This document shows positions 43,781 to 51,703 of a DNA stretch of 64,000 nt, one piece after another. The DNA is from Paeniglutamicibacter gangotriensis Lz1y (GTDB taxonomy: Bacteria > Actinomycetota > Actinomycetes > Actinomycetales > Micrococcaceae). The stretch lies in contig NZ_AOCK01000004.1 of the NCBI RefSeq assembly GCF_000348945.1, forward strand, positions 62,001-126,000, given 5' to 3'. The notes under the pieces were generated by a model. It was not told the origin of the DNA and made no database searches. It saw nothing but the letters and a program-made list of their open reading frames with translations. Within the stretch, counting starts at the first letter, position 1; the number at the start of each line of letters is the position of its first letter. Made by a program: the position numbers and the translations under genes.

Positions 43781-45609
43781 GGCTGCATTCCTCCTGGCCG
43801 GGGGATGGAGTTGGTTTCCTCGTCCTCGAGACTGGCGATGACGTAACGGTAGTGGGCGTTGCGACCCAGCAGTTCCGAGTGCGTGCCCACATCGTGGATC
43901 AACCCGTCCTGCAGCAGCGCGACCCGGTCGGCCAGGGCCACCGTGGAGGGGCGGTGCGCCACGATCAACGTGGTGGTGCCGGCCAGGGTGGCGCGCAACC
44001 GCTCGGTCACCGTTTCCTCGGTGCGCACATCCAGGGCGGAGAGCGGGTCGTCAAGCACCAGCACGCGCGGCTTGGCGGCGATGGCGCGGGCCAGGGCGAT
44101 GCGCTGGCGCTGCCCGCCGGAGAGCGAGAGCCCTTCTTCGCCGATGACGGTGTCCAGGCCGTGGGGCAGCTGCCGGGCGAAGCCGGCCTGCGCGGTTTCG
44201 ATGGCCGAATCGAGCAGCGTCTCCAACTCGCCGGGCTCCAGCGCCGGTGCCCCGAGCAGCACGTTGTCCCGGATCGAGGCGGAAAACAAGATGGTGTCCT
44301 CGAAGGCCACGGCGACATCGCGGCGCAGTTCCAGAAGATCCCGGTCGCGCACGTCGACTCCGTCGATGAGCACCTGGCCTTCGGTGGCCTCGTAGAGCCG
44401 GGGGACCAATTGGAGCAGCGTGGACTTGCCGGTACCGGTCATCCCGACCAGCGCCATGGTTTCCCCGGGCCGCACGTGCAGGTTGATGCCGCGCAGCGTG
44501 GGTGCCGCACTGCCGGGGGTGTCGGGGAAGCGGAAGACGACGTTGCGCAGTTCGAGGTCACCGCGTTGGGTGGACGGGGATGCCGGTTCCTCGGGTGTGG
44601 TGATGGTGTTTTCGGTGTCCATGACCTCGAAGTGGCGATCCAGCGCCGTCTTGGTGGTCAGGGTCATGCCCATGAGCATGCCCATGTTCTCCACCGGGCC
44701 GGCCAGCACCGTGGCGGTGGCGAAGTAGGCGACCAGCGCGCCGACGCTCAGCTGGTCCTGTGCCGCGAGCCAGAGCCCGGCGGCCAAGCCCAGGCCCAAG
44801 GTGGTCTCGGGGATCGCGACCACAAAGAGGATGAAGCCGGCCAGGGTCTTGGCCTTGGAGACCTCGGTGTCGCGCAGCGCCTTGGCCCGGAAGTTGAAGC
44901 CGTCGTACATGTGCCGTCCGCGGCCAAAGGCCTTGATGACGCGAATGCCATGGACCGATTCCTCCACCGCTGTGGCCAGGTCGCCGGCCTGGTCTTGGCT
45001 CAGCCGGCTGGCGGCGCGGTAGTTGTTGCGGAAATGGAAGGCCTTGATGGTGATGGGGATGGCCCCGGCCAGGTAGATGGCGCCCAGCACCGGGCTGGAA
45101 ATGAACATCAGGGTCAAGCCGGTGAGCACCGTGACGGTGGAGACCACCAACATCATGGCGCCGAAGGCCAGCCAGCGGCGCAGCAGGCTCAAGTCCGACA
45201 TGGACCTGGAGAGCAGCTGGCCCGAGCCCCAGCGCTCGTGGAAGGCCACGGGGAGCTGCTGCAGGTGGCCGAAGAAGCGAACGCGCATCTGGGTTTCCAG
45301 GCGTGCCGCAGGGGTGATCACAAATTGTCGGCGCAGGAACACCAGCAAGGCTTCAAGCGCGCCGAGCCCGCCGACCAAGGCCACCGCCGACCAGACTTCG
45401 GAGCCCTGCCCCTCGGGGTTCAGGACGTTGTTCACCAGCCATGCGAGCACCTGCGGAATGGTCAATGCCACGATGCCTGCCGCGAGCGCGCAGAGGAACC
45501 CGAAGAACAACCGAGGCAGGATGGGTTTGACCAGGGGAAGCAGTCGGGCGAACGTTGCACCCAGAGACGGCGTGCCCGCTGCGGGGGAGTGTCCTTGTTG
45601 TACTGCCAC
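43777..45609 (-). CDS. ABC exporter subunit, fused membrane and ATPase domains
   Basis: A 610-residue partner subunit. Six helices (residues ~25-330) precede a nucleotide-binding domain with Walker A VGMTGTGKSTLLQL, signature LSLSGGQRQRIALA and Walker B VLVLDDPLSALD. In this subunit Walker B ends in Asp where the catalytic Glu normally stands, so it probably forms the non-hydrolysing half-site contribution; the partner keeps Glu (LILDEAT). The two together would be an asymmetric drug or lipid exporter. The start is GTG 45609 and its ribosome binding site lies in a predicted hairpin. Confidence 0.92.
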   Translation of the reverse strand: MAVQQGHSPAAGTPSLGATFARLLPLVKPILPRLFFGFLCALAAGIVALTIPQVLAWLVNNVLNPEGQGSEVWSAVALVGGLGALEALLVFLRRQFVITPAARLETQMRVRFFGHLQQLPVAFHERWGSGQLLSRSMSDLSLLRRWLAFGAMMLVVSTVTVLTGLTLMFISSPVLGAIYLAGAIPITIKAFHFRNNYRAASRLSQDQAGDLATAVEESVHGIRVIKAFGRGRHMYDGFNFRAKALRDTEVSKAKTLAGFILFVVAIPETTLGLGLAAGLWLAAQDQLSVGALVAYFATATVLAGPVENMGMLMGMTLTTKTALDRHFEVMDTENTITTPEEPASPSTQRGDLELRNVVFRFPDTPGSAAPTLRGINLHVRPGETMALVGMTGTGKSTLLQLVPRLYEATEGQVLIDGVDVRDRDLLELRRDVAVAFEDTILFSASIRDNVLLGAPALEPGELETLLDSAIETAQAGFARQLPHGLDTVIGEEGLSLSGGQRQRIALARAIAAKPRVLVLDDPLSALDVRTEETVTERLRATLAGTTTLIVAHRPSTVALADRVALLQDGLIHDVGTHSELLGRNAHYRYVIASLEDEETNSIPRPGGMQP

Positions 45610-45613
45610 CAGT

Positions 45614-45690
45614 GTCCGACCTCAATCCCAGAGCGCCAATTCGCTACAAGAATTACCTTACAGCGTGGGGTTGGGATTATTCAATCGGAC
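45614..45690 (-). promoter_or_regulatory. leader inverted repeat that may occlude the exporter ribosome binding site
   Basis: Reading the minus strand, GTCCGA (45690-45685) pairs with TCGGAC (45619-45614) and AATCCCA (45678-45672) with TGGGATT (45630-45624). Between the two 3' arms sits GAGG (45623-45620), the likely ribosome binding site of the exporter GTG at 45609. The loop of about 41 bases could alternatively hold promoter elements, in which case the left arm would not be in the mRNA. It also lies just after the metallophosphoesterase stop, so a terminator role is possible. Confidence 0.4.
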
Positions 45691-45699
45691 GCCGGCGGG

Positions 45700-46653
45700 T
45701 CAGGAACCATCGGTCAAGGTGAGCAAAATAGCTTCCGGCGGGCAGGCAATGCGCACCGGTGCGAACCGTGAGGTGCCGATGCCTGCCGACACGTTCAGCG
45801 GCGTGCTCTTTCCTGCATGCTCCCAATAGGTCAGGCCGCTGGCGCGCCATGTCGGCAAATCACAATTGGTCACCACTGCGCCGTATCCCGGGATGCAGAC
45901 CTGTCCGCCGTGCGTATGCCCGGCCAAGATCAAGTCGGTTCCGGCATCCGTGAAGGTGTCCAGCACCCGCTGGTACGGAGCGTGCGAGAGCGCGATCCGC
46001 AGGTGCGGTGCGGCGCTGGAGGAGACAGAACCCGAGGGCCACCCGGCAAAACGCTCTAGCCCCAGATGCGGGTCATCGACGCCGGTGAATTCCAGTCGGG
46101 TCCCGTTCACGACCATGGAGTGGTTCTTGTTGGTCAGATTCACCCAGCCAGCTGCACCGAAGGCGCTGTGCATTTGGCGCCATGGCAACTGGTGCTTGGG
46201 GGAGTTGCGTGGAACGTGCGAAGACTTGGCCAGGTAGCGCAACGGGTTCTTGGGCCGCGGGGCGAAGTAGCAATTCGACCCGGGAACGAAGGCTCCGGGA
46301 AACGCCATGAGTGGCCCCAACGCGGTGACCAGCGCATCAAGTCCGTTCTGGTGCCCCAAATTGTCGCCCGTGTTAACGACCAGATCGGGTTGCAGGTCCG
46401 CCAGGGAGTGCAGCCAACGCCGCTTGAGTTCCTGCTGGGGGGCCATGTGGATGTCGGACAGATGCAGGATGCGGATCGGAGTCGACCCCTCGGGCAGGAG
46501 TGCCAGAGTTTCTTTCCGGAGTATGAACTTGGTGGTTTGGCCTAGCCCGTACCCGAAGAGCACTCCGGCCGAAGCTACACCGGCACCAACCGCCAAAGCG
46601 GCCCCACGGGCAGTGCGTGAGGCCACCTTGGCCAGTGAAGGAGTCATCACCAT
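45700..46653 (-). CDS. metallophosphoesterase, membrane anchored
   Basis: A 317-residue YkuE-like calcineurin-fold protein. A hydrophobic N-terminal helix (ALAVGAGVASAGVLFGYGLG) is followed by metal motifs HLSDIHM, NTGDNLG, LSHAP and LAGHTHGGQ. The usual GNH is GSN here (VPGSNCYF), as in this actinobacterial branch by my recollection. Substrate unknown. ATG 46653 is chosen; ATG 46647 is also in frame. It begins 4 bases after the PBP stop, so it is cotranscribed with it. Confidence 0.88.
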   Translation of the reverse strand: MVMTPSLAKVASRTARGAALAVGAGVASAGVLFGYGLGQTTKFILRKETLALLPEGSTPIRILHLSDIHMAPQQELKRRWLHSLADLQPDLVVNTGDNLGHQNGLDALVTALGPLMAFPGAFVPGSNCYFAPRPKNPLRYLAKSSHVPRNSPKHQLPWRQMHSAFGAAGWVNLTNKNHSMVVNGTRLEFTGVDDPHLGLERFAGWPSGSVSSSAAPHLRIALSHAPYQRVLDTFTDAGTDLILAGHTHGGQVCIPGYGAVVTNCDLPTWRASGLTYWEHAGKSTPLNVSAGIGTSRFAPVRIACPPEAILLTLTDGS

Positions 46654-46657
46654 GGAA

Positions 46658-49027
46658 CTAGTCGTCCTTCTTCGGCTTCGACGGCTTGGAGGAGTTGTTC
46701 TCCGACTTGCCCTTGGACTTGTCCTTCGAGCTGTCCTTGGACTTATCGCTCTTGGAATCGTTCGACTTGGAATCGTTCGACTTCGAATCGTTCGACTTCG
46801 AATCGCTGGACTTCGACGGTTTGGAAGACTCGGAATCCTTGTCGTCGTCCTTCGACTCGGACTTGGGCTTCGGAGGCGGCTTGGGAGCCGACTTGGCCTG
46901 GCCGAAGGAATTGCGTTCGAACTCGGTGACGGCTTCTTCCATGAAGTCCACCCACAACGGGGCGGCGTACGTGGAGGAGTCGACCATCCAGGGGGCCCTT
47001 TTGCCGTTAATCGTGGCACCGTGCATTTCGTTCTTCTTTTCGCCGGCCTTGCCCTCGAGTCGTCCGACCCAGGCAGCGGTAGAGATGCCGGTGCTGTAAC
47101 CCACGAACCAGGTCGAAGAAGCGTAGTTGTTGGTACCGGTCTTTCCGGCGATCGGTCCGGAAACGCGGCCCTTGGATACACGGTTGGTCGCGATCTTCTT
47201 CATCGTGCCATTCATGTCCGCGGCGACCTGTGAACTCATGACTTGCTCGCAACTGACAGGTGGGACCTTGTATTTGTTGCCCGTGGCATCGGTAACGGAG
47301 GTCAGAGCACGTGGCTCGCAACGTTCGCCCCTGTTGGCCCAGGTGGAGAACGCCGAGGCCTGGGCCAGCGGGGTGATATTGGCAGAACCCAGGATGAACG
47401 ACGGGTCACTCGGGCTGATGGGCTGCGCGACCGTAGTCTTTTCGCCGGTCTTCAGATCCTTGTAGTTGTCCTGGTCTACGACACCCAAGCGGGATGCGGC
47501 CTGCGAGATGTCGCAGAGGTCCAACATGGAGGCTTCCTTGACGGTGGCCGTGTTGATGGACCAGTACAGGCCGATGTCCGCGGTCATTGTCCGCTTGAAG
47601 CCAGCCGAGGCGTTGTTGACTGGCCAGCCGCCGGTTGCGACCGCATATCCCCGGGGAAGGCAGCTGGCCTTCCATTTGAACGACTCTGGATATTTGTCGG
47701 TGGCGGCATTGACTTTGTCGTACATGTGGTGCCCGGACTCCAGCCACGCCATGGTGGTGTACGGCTTCATGGTGGAACCGCCCTGGAAACCGCCGGCACC
47801 GCCCAGCGAACGTTCCACGGCAAAGTTGTACATGGTGTTGCCGTTTTTGCCCTCGGCCTTGGGAGCGTAGGTGGTGTTCTGCGCCATCGTAACGATGTTG
47901 CCGTTCTTGGGCTCGACGGAGACAAGCGAGGCGAAGACGTCTTCGTTGGCCTTCGGGTCGATGGCCTTGCGGGCGTCCTTGGCTGCCTTCTTGTTCAGCT
48001 TGGTGTCCAAGGTGGTCTTGATGGTCAGCCCGCCACGGTACAGCAGGTTTTCGCGGTCCTTCTTGGTCTTGCCGTACGCCGCGTTGGTGGTAATCAGCTG
48101 GGTGACGTAGTCGCAGAAGTAGGCGGCGTCATCGGCAGCGATGCAACCTGACTTAACATGGTGCGGCTTGGGGTCCAGCTTGGACTTCACGGCCTTGTCG
48201 TAGGCCTTCTTGTCGATGGCACCGGTGCGCAGCATGGCAGCCAACACGGTGTTTCGACGCTTCAGGCTTCGTTCCGGGCTGGTCTCCGGGTTGTAGGCGT
48301 TGGGAAGCTGCACCATTCCCGCGAGCATCGCGGACTGCTGCAGGTTCAGGTCCTTGGCGTCAATCGAGTAGAAACGCTGCGCCGCGGCCTGGATGCCGTA
48401 GTTGCGGCCGGAGAAGAGCACGAGGTTCAGGTAACCCTCGAGGATCTCGTCCTTGGTCATTTCCTTCTCGATTGAGATCGCCAGCTTGGCCTCGCGGGCC
48501 TTGTCCGCAATGTCCTTGGAACCCGAAATCGTCATCTGGGAACGATCCACACCATTGACGGAGTCGGCATTGATCAGCAGGTTGTTGACGTACTGCTGGG
48601 TGAGCGTGGAAGCGCCCTGCTGAGACGACGAGGTGAAGTTGTGCACGGCGGCGCGGGCAATGCCCCGGATATCGACGCCGTTGTGCTCGTAGAAGCGTTC
48701 GTCTTCGATAGCGACGATGGCCTTGCGCATGATCGGAGAAATCTCATCCAGCTTGACCGGCTGGCGGTTCTCCGAATAGAACGTGGCGATGGTCGTGCCA
48801 TCGGAGGCCTGAATTTTGGAGGGCTGGCCGATCGGTTCGCCCTTGAAACTAGCGGGCAGTGCGTTGAACACCTCTGCTCCGGCCGTGGCACCACTGCCGG
48901 CCAATGATGCGACGGGGACCATGAGTCCTGCCGCAAGGACTCCACACAGTGCGCTCACCCCAAAGAAGGCAACGATCTTGCCAAGGGTGGTAGCCGTGTC
49001 AAAAAAAGGGGACTTTTTAGCTGCCAT
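46658..49027 (-). CDS. bifunctional class A penicillin-binding protein (PonA-type)
   Basis: A 789-residue protein. N-terminal membrane helix (~20-45), GT51 glycosyltransferase domain (EDERFYEHNGVD, QGASTLTQQYVNN), then transpeptidase with GGSTMKPYT (catalytic Ser), SINTATV (SxN) and KTGTNN. It polymerises and cross-links peptidoglycan. There are no PASTA domains; instead the C-terminal ~75 residues are a Ser/Lys/Asp-rich disordered tail with SNDSK repeats. ATG 49027 (MAAKKSPFFD) is chosen, since the extension to 49099 would cross the divergent DUF4177 gene. In mycobacteria the neighbour of crp is PonA2, the likely counterpart. Confidence 0.95.
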   Translation of the reverse strand: MAAKKSPFFDTATTLGKIVAFFGVSALCGVLAAGLMVPVASLAGSGATAGAEVFNALPASFKGEPIGQPSKIQASDGTTIATFYSENRQPVKLDEISPIMRKAIVAIEDERFYEHNGVDIRGIARAAVHNFTSSSQQGASTLTQQYVNNLLINADSVNGVDRSQMTISGSKDIADKAREAKLAISIEKEMTKDEILEGYLNLVLFSGRNYGIQAAAQRFYSIDAKDLNLQQSAMLAGMVQLPNAYNPETSPERSLKRRNTVLAAMLRTGAIDKKAYDKAVKSKLDPKPHHVKSGCIAADDAAYFCDYVTQLITTNAAYGKTKKDRENLLYRGGLTIKTTLDTKLNKKAAKDARKAIDPKANEDVFASLVSVEPKNGNIVTMAQNTTYAPKAEGKNGNTMYNFAVERSLGGAGGFQGGSTMKPYTTMAWLESGHHMYDKVNAATDKYPESFKWKASCLPRGYAVATGGWPVNNASAGFKRTMTADIGLYWSINTATVKEASMLDLCDISQAASRLGVVDQDNYKDLKTGEKTTVAQPISPSDPSFILGSANITPLAQASAFSTWANRGERCEPRALTSVTDATGNKYKVPPVSCEQVMSSQVAADMNGTMKKIATNRVSKGRVSGPIAGKTGTNNYASSTWFVGYSTGISTAAWVGRLEGKAGEKKNEMHGATINGKRAPWMVDSSTYAAPLWVDFMEEAVTEFERNSFGQAKSAPKPPPKPKSESKDDDKDSESSKPSKSSDSKSNDSKSNDSKSNDSKSDKSKDSSKDKSKGKSENNSSKPSKPKKDD
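46755..46814. repeat. four tandem 15-base repeats in the PBP tail
   Basis: Units of GAATCGTTCGACTTC, the first three nearly identical (the first two end in G) and the fourth diverged (GAATCGCTGGACTTC). They encode repeated SNDSK-type pentapeptides, so the tail length may vary by slippage between strains. Confidence 0.85.
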
Positions 49028-49064
49028 GCCCACTAGTTTACAAGGACGCGCTAACGTATCGGTT

Positions 49065-49220
49065 ATGACCACATGGGAGTACGCCACATTGCCACTCATT
49101 ATTCACGCCACGAAGCAGATCCTGGACCAGTGGGGAGAGGACGGTTGGGAGCTTGTTACCGTCGTCCCCGGCCCCAATGGAAATGCTCCTGTCGCTTACC
49201 TCAAGCGGCCCAAGGCCTAA
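49065..49220 (+). CDS. DUF4177 family small protein
   Basis: A 51-residue protein: MTTWEYATLPLIIHATKQIL then LDQWGEDGWELVTVVPGPNG. The GWELV core is typical of DUF4177. It is conserved next to RidA in actinobacteria; function unknown. It starts 37 bases from the divergent PBP gene and precedes ridA by 21 bases. Confidence 0.88.
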   Translation: MTTWEYATLPLIIHATKQILDQWGEDGWELVTVVPGPNGNAPVAYLKRPKA

Positions 49221-49241
49221 GTAAAGAAACGAGATATACAC

Positions 49242-49718
49242 ATGCAACAAGAGACTTCTTCAGCCATCGAAACACGCCTCAGTGAACTTGGTCACACCCT
49301 TCCGGTGGTGGCCGTACCGGTGGCCGCCTACGTGCCGGCGACCATCACAGGCAACCTGGTTTACACCTCCGGCCAGCTGCCATTTATTAACGGGGAACTC
49401 ACAGTGAAGGGAAAAGTCGGAGCCGAGGTTACGGCGGAGGTCGCAGCGGGCCAGGCCCAGGTCTGCGCGCTGAACGCGCTGGCGGCAGTTAAAAGCGTCA
49501 TCGGGGACCTGGATCGCATTGTCCGCGTGGTCAAGGTCGTTGGCTTCGTCGCTTCCGATCCGTCCTTTACGGGCCAGCCGGCAGTCGTCAACGGTGCATC
49601 CGAATTCCTCGGAGAGGTTCTTGGTGACAAGGGCCTGCACGCACGCTCCGCCGTCGGCGTTGCGGCGCTGCCACTGGACGTGCCAGTTGAGGTCGAACTG
49701 ATCGTTGAGTTTGCGTAA
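49242..49718 (+). CDS. RidA family protein
   Basis: A 158-residue protein of the YjgF/YER057c/UK114 family. It shows VYTSGQLPFINGEL, ALAAVKSVIGDLDRIVRVVKV and HARSAVGVAALPLDVPVE, the last containing the conserved Arg that binds the 2-imine carboxylate. True RidA deaminates reactive enamines and imines; this one belongs to the longer actinobacterial group (like Rv3678c) with less defined activity. Adjacent to DUF4177 and a NUDIX gene. Confidence 0.9.
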   Translation: MQQETSSAIETRLSELGHTLPVVAVPVAAYVPATITGNLVYTSGQLPFINGELTVKGKVGAEVTAEVAAGQAQVCALNALAAVKSVIGDLDRIVRVVKVVGFVASDPSFTGQPAVVNGASEFLGEVLGDKGLHARSAVGVAALPLDVPVEVELIVEFA

Positions 49719-49755
49719 CCAGAACGATGATGGCGGCCCCGAGGATGTGAGGCCC

Positions 49756-50691
49756 GTGACGAAACCACGCAATCCGTCCACGGGGCTGCTGCGCCGTCTT
49801 TTCGATCTTCCCCCGGGGCAAAACGATGCTGCGGAAAACTGGGTTTCCTTCGGGAGCCGCACACCCCGGGCTGCCCGTCGGGCCTCGTCCGTGGTGTTGA
49901 TTCGGGACACCCCCAACGGTGTCGAAACCTACCTTGGATATCGTCCGGGTGGTTCCCCGCTCGGGAGTGTCGCATTTCCCGGCGGAAGCCTGGAAAACGA
50001 CGACGAGGCCGAAATCCCTTGGTACGGGCCGAGCCTGTCCGAATGGTCAAAGCGTCTGGGAATCCTCGATCAGCGTCTGGTCCGGGCACATATCGTCTGC
50101 GCGATCCGTGAGCTCTTCGAAGAGAGCGGGGTGCTGCTGGCCGGCACCGATGAGCTCTCCGTGGTGGAAAACTGCGACAGCGAGGACTGGATGGCGGTGC
50201 GCGAGGCCGTGGCCGGACAAGACAAGACACTCAGTGACGTGCTCATCAAGCGTGGGCTGCGCCTGCGCACAGATCTCCTGCGGCCGCTGTCGCATTGGAT
50301 CTCCCCAAATTTTGCGTTGCGTCGCTTTGATACCCGATACTTTGCCGCGGCGCTTCCGGTCCGCCAAGAGCCCTCGCTCCTGCGGGGCAAAGGTGTGTGG
50401 GCAGGATGGAAGGTGGCTTCCGAGGTCATCGAACAGCGTGCCACCACCGCGCTGGGCGACGAGGTGAATGAACCGGATACCCGCGGTCTGCCGCTGAGTA
50501 TGGAAACGACCCCGGCCGTGGAGGTCATTTTGGAGAAGATCGCCTCGGCTCGCGGGACCGTGGCTTACCTCTCGGTGCGACGGGAATTGAAGAGTTACCA
50601 CCCCGAGCTCGTTCAGGTCGGTGGAAAGTTCTATCTGGATGTCACGACCACCACCGCTGCCGAAGGCGGCGGGAAAGGCCGCGGGCGCTAA
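49756..50691 (+). CDS. NUDIX hydrolase, long form
   Basis: About 311 residues. The Nudix region is GSVAFPGGSLENDDEAE followed after an insert of ~40 residues by AIRELFEESGVLL, so the Nudix box is split by a long loop. The C-terminal half (RYFAAALPVRQEPSLLRGKG and onward) has no known motif. Substrate unknown. The start is uncertain: GTG 49756 (VTKPRNPST) after GAGG, or TTG 49705, which would overlap ridA by 14 bases. Confidence 0.8.
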   Translation: MTKPRNPSTGLLRRLFDLPPGQNDAAENWVSFGSRTPRAARRASSVVLIRDTPNGVETYLGYRPGGSPLGSVAFPGGSLENDDEAEIPWYGPSLSEWSKRLGILDQRLVRAHIVCAIRELFEESGVLLAGTDELSVVENCDSEDWMAVREAVAGQDKTLSDVLIKRGLRLRTDLLRPLSHWISPNFALRRFDTRYFAAALPVRQEPSLLRGKGVWAGWKVASEVIEQRATTALGDEVNEPDTRGLPLSMETTPAVEVILEKIASARGTVAYLSVRRELKSYHPELVQVGGKFYLDVTTTTAAEGGGKGRGR

Positions 50692-50752
50692 GGACCAGAG
50701 CCACGAGGAATCCAGCTGCTCGCGTCCGAGCCGAGGGATGAAGGCTTAAACA

Positions 50753-50796
50753 AGTGTGGCGGGGTTCCCCTTCGTAAAGGGGGACCCCGCCACACT
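50753..50796. terminator. bidirectional terminator between NUDIX and crp
   Basis: AGTGTGGCGGGGT pairs with ACCCCGCCACACT, extended by CCCC/GGGG, loop TTCGTAAA. It lies between the convergent NUDIX and crp genes. Confidence 0.85.
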
Positions 50797-50817
50797 CGTT
50801 AGTGCACCGGTGCGTTT

Positions 50818-51495
50818 CTAGCGTGAACGCTGGCGCAGACGCTGGATGTCCAGGATCACGACGGCGCGTGCTTCAAGACGCAACCATCCGCGCTGCACGA
50901 ACTCGGCCAGGGCCTTGTTCACGGTTTCGCGCGAGGCGCCGACCAACTGGGCCAGTTCTTCCTGAGTCAGCTCGTGTGCGACCAGGATGCCGTCGGTGGC
51001 CGGACGGCCGAAACGATCGGCAAGATCCAGCAATGCCTTGGCAACGCGCCCCGGAACATCCGAGAAGACCAAGTCGGCGAGCGACTCGTTGGTACGGCGC
51101 AGGCGCGAAGCCAATGCCTGCAACAGCTGGACCGAAACCTCCGGGCTGGTCAAGATGACCTTGCGCAGGTTTTCGTGGCGCAGGCCGGCCAGACGCGTTT
51201 CGGATACCGCAGTTGCGGTGGCGTTACGCGGGCTGGGGTCGAACAGTGCCATTTCGCCGAACAATTCGCCCGGGCCCAGCACGGCGATGAGGTTTTCACG
51301 GCCGTCGGTGGAGGTGCGCCCCAGCTTGATCTTGCCCGAAATGATGAAGTAGAGCTGATCGCCCTGGTCACCCTCGCGGAACACGGAGGCACCACGGGAA
51401 AGATCCACTTCGGTTAGTTCTTCAGTCAATGCAGAGAACACCTCGTCGCTCAATGAAGCGAAGAGTGGTGCTCGGCGCAATACCTCGATGTCCAT
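50818..51495 (-). CDS. crp: Crp/Fnr family regulator, GlxR/Crp type
   Basis: A 225-residue cAMP-receptor-like protein. The cyclic-nucleotide cassette reads GELFGEMALFDPSPRNATAT, with the Arg that contacts cyclic phosphate. The C-terminal helix-turn-helix is LTQEELAQLVGASRETVNKA. It corresponds to Rv3676 Crp and corynebacterial GlxR, global regulators of carbon, respiration and resuscitation genes. The ATG at 51495 (MDIEVLRRAP) follows an AGGAG ribosome binding site; five extra codons upstream are open. A Crp-like site lies 58 bases upstream, consistent with autoregulation. Confidence 0.95.
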   Translation of the reverse strand: MDIEVLRRAPLFASLSDEVFSALTEELTEVDLSRGASVFREGDQGDQLYFIISGKIKLGRTSTDGRENLIAVLGPGELFGEMALFDPSPRNATATAVSETRLAGLRHENLRKVILTSPEVSVQLLQALASRLRRTNESLADLVFSDVPGRVAKALLDLADRFGRPATDGILVAHELTQEELAQLVGASRETVNKALAEFVQRGWLRLEARAVVILDIQRLRQRSR

Positions 51496-51552
51496 AAAAT
51501 CTCCTGTCAACTGTCGTTAGCGCTCACCTAATTGTGCCGTACGGTTGGCCCA

Positions 51553-51568
51553 TGTGACAGCTTCCACA
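51553..51568. promoter_or_regulatory. Crp/GlxR-type binding site between crp and marP
   Basis: TGTGA-CAGCTT-CCACA, one mismatch from TGTGA-N6-TCACA. It sits in the divergent gap, 58 bases from the crp start and 136 from marP, so it could act on either. Confidence 0.55.
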
Positions 51569-51703
51569 CGCCATATAGGGCCAAATGTGGTTAGAATCGC
51601 GGGAAATGTATCTCCGTCCCGACTAGACTCGGTGCAGCGGACAGTGCGCGGGGCTTAGTGTGAGGCCCGCTGGCGCGGCAAGAGGATCGGGAGTCAAAAC
51701 TCA

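Noticed and set aside
41666-43846. 726-codon plus-strand open frame antisense to the ABC exporter
   Set aside because: The product is His/Gln/Gly-rich shadow sequence; the opposite strand has all ABC motifs.
43852-45771. 639-codon plus-strand open frame antisense to the second ABC subunit
   Set aside because: Same shadow pattern, no domain and no ribosome binding site.
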